From NCBI GenBank assembly GCA_030587605.1, contig JAUQYT010000269.1, forward strand, positions 1 to 24,140: a DNA stretch of 24,140 bases, given 5' to 3'. Every line of letters begins with the position of its first letter. Position 1 is the stretch's first letter. Below, one piece after another: positions 22,525-24,140 of this stretch. The stretch comes from Candidatus Njordarchaeum guaymasense. GTDB lineage: Archaea > Asgardarchaeota > Njordarchaeia > Njordarchaeales > Njordarchaeaceae. The notes beneath the pieces were generated by a model, which was given only the letters and a program-made list of their open reading frames with translations, was not told the origin of the DNA and searched no databases. Both the position numbers and the translations under genes were made by a program.

Positions 22525-22635
22525 TGGTGGACCGGGCGAGATTTGAACTCGCGACTTGTGGTCACCTCATTGCTTTTGATATGAGGGATCTCCACGATGC
22601 CAACGTGGCGCTCTTCCAAACTGAGCTACCGGCCC
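22525..22635 (-). tRNA. tRNA-Ala(GGC) with an intron in the variable loop
   Basis: Acceptor GGGCCGG pairs with CCGGTCC and includes the G3-U70 pair that identifies alanine; A73 and CCA are encoded. The anticodon arm is CCACG-TTGGCAT-CGTGG (anticodon GGC). A 34-nt intron (22556-22589) lies at 45/46: central helix GTGG/CCAC, cuts AG^A and AA^G, inner stem of eight pairs with one bulged T. Splicing gives variable loop AGGTC and T arm GCGAG-TTCAAAT-CTCGC, 77 nt in all. Confidence 0.95.
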
Positions 22636-22747
22636 ACTACGCTCCCAGCACAAGAGGGCGATGATAAGACCAAAGCTTCCTTACGCGTTGTTACCTTGTG
22701 AGCGTATGATTCCGTATTGCCGATAAAATCTTCCGGCTTCCTATAAC

Positions 22748-22933
22748 TCATCTTAACCTCTGATCATTCAATGTCTTTGTCTGCCAATCATATTTCCTTA
22801 TTCTTCTTGATCTTCCATACCCACATGCGGCACATCGTTTCTTGTGAATGTGGTATGCCCTTTGACCACATCTTCGGCACCTGATGTGCAAGGTTTTGTT
22901 CATTTTGCCAAAACTTGGTGTACCCTTTGTCAT
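22748..22933 (-). CDS. rpl37e: 50S ribosomal protein L37e
   Basis: A 61-residue zinc-ribbon large-subunit protein of archaea and eukaryotes. Cys19-x2-Cys22 and Cys34-x2-Cys37 form the zinc site; MTKGTPSFGKMNKTLHIRC and AACGYGRSRRIRKYDW are diagnostic. GGTGA lies 7 nt before the ATG. It follows the Sm-like gene by seven bases, the common archaeal pair. Confidence 0.96.
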   Translation of the reverse strand: MTKGTPSFGKMNKTLHIRCRRCGQRAYHIHKKRCAACGYGRSRRIRKYDWQTKTLNDQRLR

Positions 22934-22940
22934 TTGGTGT

Positions 22941-23171
22941 TCACCTTGGTGGCGGACTTATCATTATTACGTTGTCCCCTCTCACAACGATTGCTCCGAG
23001 TCTCTTTGTGTTGTTTTCGTCGACTATTTCTTCTGCTTCCTCTAGAACAAGGTTCATATGCATATCAAAGCCACGGAGTTTTCCACGAATCTCCCGTCCG
23101 CCCTTCAGTTTGACCAAGACATTTGAATCAAGTGATCTCTGTAGAAGATCGGGTGGTCTCTGTTGACTCAT
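22941..23171 (-). CDS. Sm-like archaeal protein (SmAP/LSm)
   Basis: A 76-residue LSm protein that forms heptameric rings binding U-rich RNA. The Sm1 motif (NVLVKLKGGREIRGKLRGFDMHMNLVLEEAEE) and the Sm2 motif (GAIVVRGDNVIMISPP) are complete. The start is uncertain: ATG at 23171, or GTG at 23183 adding four residues. It is co-transcribed with L37e from a TATA box about 65 nt upstream. Confidence 0.95.
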   Translation of the reverse strand: MSQQRPPDLLQRSLDSNVLVKLKGGREIRGKLRGFDMHMNLVLEEAEEIVDENNTKRLGAIVVRGDNVIMISPPPR

Positions 23172-23234
23172 ATTTCCACGCACACACCTTTATTGAAAAC
23201 GGAACACGTCGCAAATTGAGTAGCTATATGTAAA

Positions 23235-23245
23235 CTATTTAAATC
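23235..23245 (-). promoter_or_regulatory. TATA box for the SmAP-L37e pair
   Basis: GATTTAAATAG on the minus strand is a strong archaeal TATA element. It predicts a start near 23211 and a leader of about 40 nt. Confidence 0.6.
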
Positions 23246-23360
23246 TTTTGAAATGATGGAGAATCCATCAAGTGAGATGATTATCCATTTTCTACTAGTA
23301 AACCACTCTTGAGCGTCAATTGACGATTGTCTATAATGTTACAGGGAGGCTCCATTACAC

Positions 23361-23370
23361 CTTTAAAGGA
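23361..23370 (+). promoter_or_regulatory. TATA-like box for the PUA-domain gene
   Basis: CTTTAAAGGA on the plus strand, about 80-90 nt before the ATG, is the best element in the divergent region 23184-23449. It predicts a leader of about 60 nt. Confidence 0.4.
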
Positions 23371-23449
23371 TATTTTGATATTGTCGAGTCTACATTTTCG
23401 CGGGATCCTTACCTCTTAGCTTGCTATCTGCTAAAAACACGAGACTCGG

Positions 23450-23962
23450 ATGGCGATAGGGAAATTGAGGATCAGGTCTCTCAGAAAGGATGAGATTAAA
23501 GATCTGCGGAACAAGATCGAGGAAACTCTTGGTATCGGCGAGCTCTTTCTTCCGCGGGGTTCCAGGGTAGAGGTGTTTTCGTCAGAAAGGGAAGAGATCT
23601 ACGTAGTGGACCGTGAACCCGTCTTTTACATAAGAGAGGACAAAACGATTGTTCCACTTCTAGTGTACGTTTTGAAGTTCAACTTATCTCTGCCTAACGT
23701 AACTGTAGATATCAGAGCTGTCCCACATGTCTGCAACGGCGCCGACGTATTCAGACCCGGAGTGACAGAGATTGATCCCAGTATCAAGGAAGGCCAAACC
23801 GTAGTAGTCACTGAGGAGAAGAATAAGAAACCCATCTGCATAGGAAGAAGCCTAATGGACGCATCAGACATGCAGAAAGCTAGTGGAGGTAAGGTAATCC
23901 TCAACATCCATTACGTAGGGGACAATATCTGGAACTTTTCTAAAACCTTGGGGAAACGTTGA
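23450..23962 (+). CDS. PUA-domain RNA-binding protein, MCT-1-like
   Basis: A 170-residue protein with an N-terminal alpha/beta domain (residues 1-80, RSLRKDEIKDLRNKIEETLG) and a C-terminal PUA domain (about 85-165). PHVCNGADVFRPGVTEID and GKPICIGRSLMDA-like KKPICIGRSLMDASDMQKA match archaeal relatives of eukaryotic MCT-1/MCTS1, which act in ribosome recycling and re-initiation. Function in archaea is inferred. It diverges from the Sm-like gene. No strong ribosome site precedes the ATG. Confidence 0.85.
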   Translation: MAIGKLRIRSLRKDEIKDLRNKIEETLGIGELFLPRGSRVEVFSSEREEIYVVDREPVFYIREDKTIVPLLVYVLKFNLSLPNVTVDIRAVPHVCNGADVFRPGVTEIDPSIKEGQTVVVTEEKNKKPICIGRSLMDASDMQKASGGKVILNIHYVGDNIWNFSKTLGKR

Positions 23963-24140
23963 TCCCAAAAAAAGACTCACAAATGTAGCTCAACGTAACA
24001 AGTGCTGGGTCGTCCTCAGATTACCAGAGAGGAAGTCAATGATAAGATTATAATAGTCGCACAACGATAGATTGATTATAGTGGCGTGTGGAGGCCAATA
24101 ACTATTGCCTTTGCCTCGCTTTCTCAGAAATAAGAGGGAA
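23963..24140. other. intergenic end region, no gene recognised
   Basis: This last stretch holds no supported gene. A short open frame on the minus strand, entering from the right edge and ending at a TAG near 24102, could be the end of a neighbouring gene but is too short to identify. GATTATAATAG near 24045 resembles a plus-strand TATA box. Confidence 0.4.

Noticed and set aside
22740..23190. A small plus-strand gene over L37e and SmAP
   Set aside because: The minus-strand frames match known families over their full length; the plus frames do not.

Overview
This is archaeal DNA. Nearly the whole window is one long ribosomal-protein superoperon (S10/spc/alpha type) read on the minus strand. 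Archaeal or eukaryote-type proteins dominate: L14e, L18, L19e, L30, L32e, L34e, L37e, S4e, Cbf5, Rpp29, an Sm-like protein and RNA polymerase subunit Rpo3. TATA-type promoters, GGAGG ribosome sites and frequent GTG/TTG starts fit this. L14e and L34e together, with intron-rich tRNA genes and an intron in cbf5, point to the TACK side (Thermoproteota/Bathyarchaeia-like). The lineage cannot be fixed from this window.

Layout, in transcription order from the right end: a plus-strand PUA protein (MCT-1-like) diverges from the minus-strand Sm-like/L37e pair. Next come three tRNA genes (Ala minus, Val plus, Phe minus) around an unknown four-helix membrane protein, then a phosphohexomutase. The ribosomal block follows on the minus strand: S19, L22, S3, L29, Rpp29, S17, L14, L24, S4e, [S14 inverted on plus], L5, S8, L6, L32e, L19e, L18, S5, L30, L15, SecY, EMC3/DUF106, L34e, CMP kinase, L14e, Cbf5. 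After it come an RsmC-like methyltransferase, tRNA-Ser, a second methyltransferase, then S13, S4, S11 and the start of Rpo3, which runs off the left edge. The genes together build the ribosome (r-proteins), modify and process its RNA (Cbf5, Rpp29, methyltransferases), insert membrane proteins (SecY, EMC3 family) and make RNA polymerase.

The main discovery is RNA splicing. All four tRNA genes carry introns at non-canonical places: one in Ser, three in Phe, three in Val, one in Ala. None is at the usual 37/38 site. Each of the eight excisions can be folded into a bulge-helix-bulge (or relaxed) motif, and each restores a normal tRNA ending in an encoded CCA. The cbf5 gene looks broken by a frameshift, but a 41-nt bulge-helix-bulge intron accounts for it; the intron splits the codon of the catalytic aspartate.

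Other oddities are an S14 gene flipped to the opposite strand with a TTG start, and an Rpp29 gene whose only well-placed ATG is followed at once by a stop codon, leaving an apparent ATC start. S11 has a repeat-built lysine-rich N-terminal tail, L32e and S3 have charged tails, and several internal TATA boxes with leaders of roughly 100 nt divide the superoperon.
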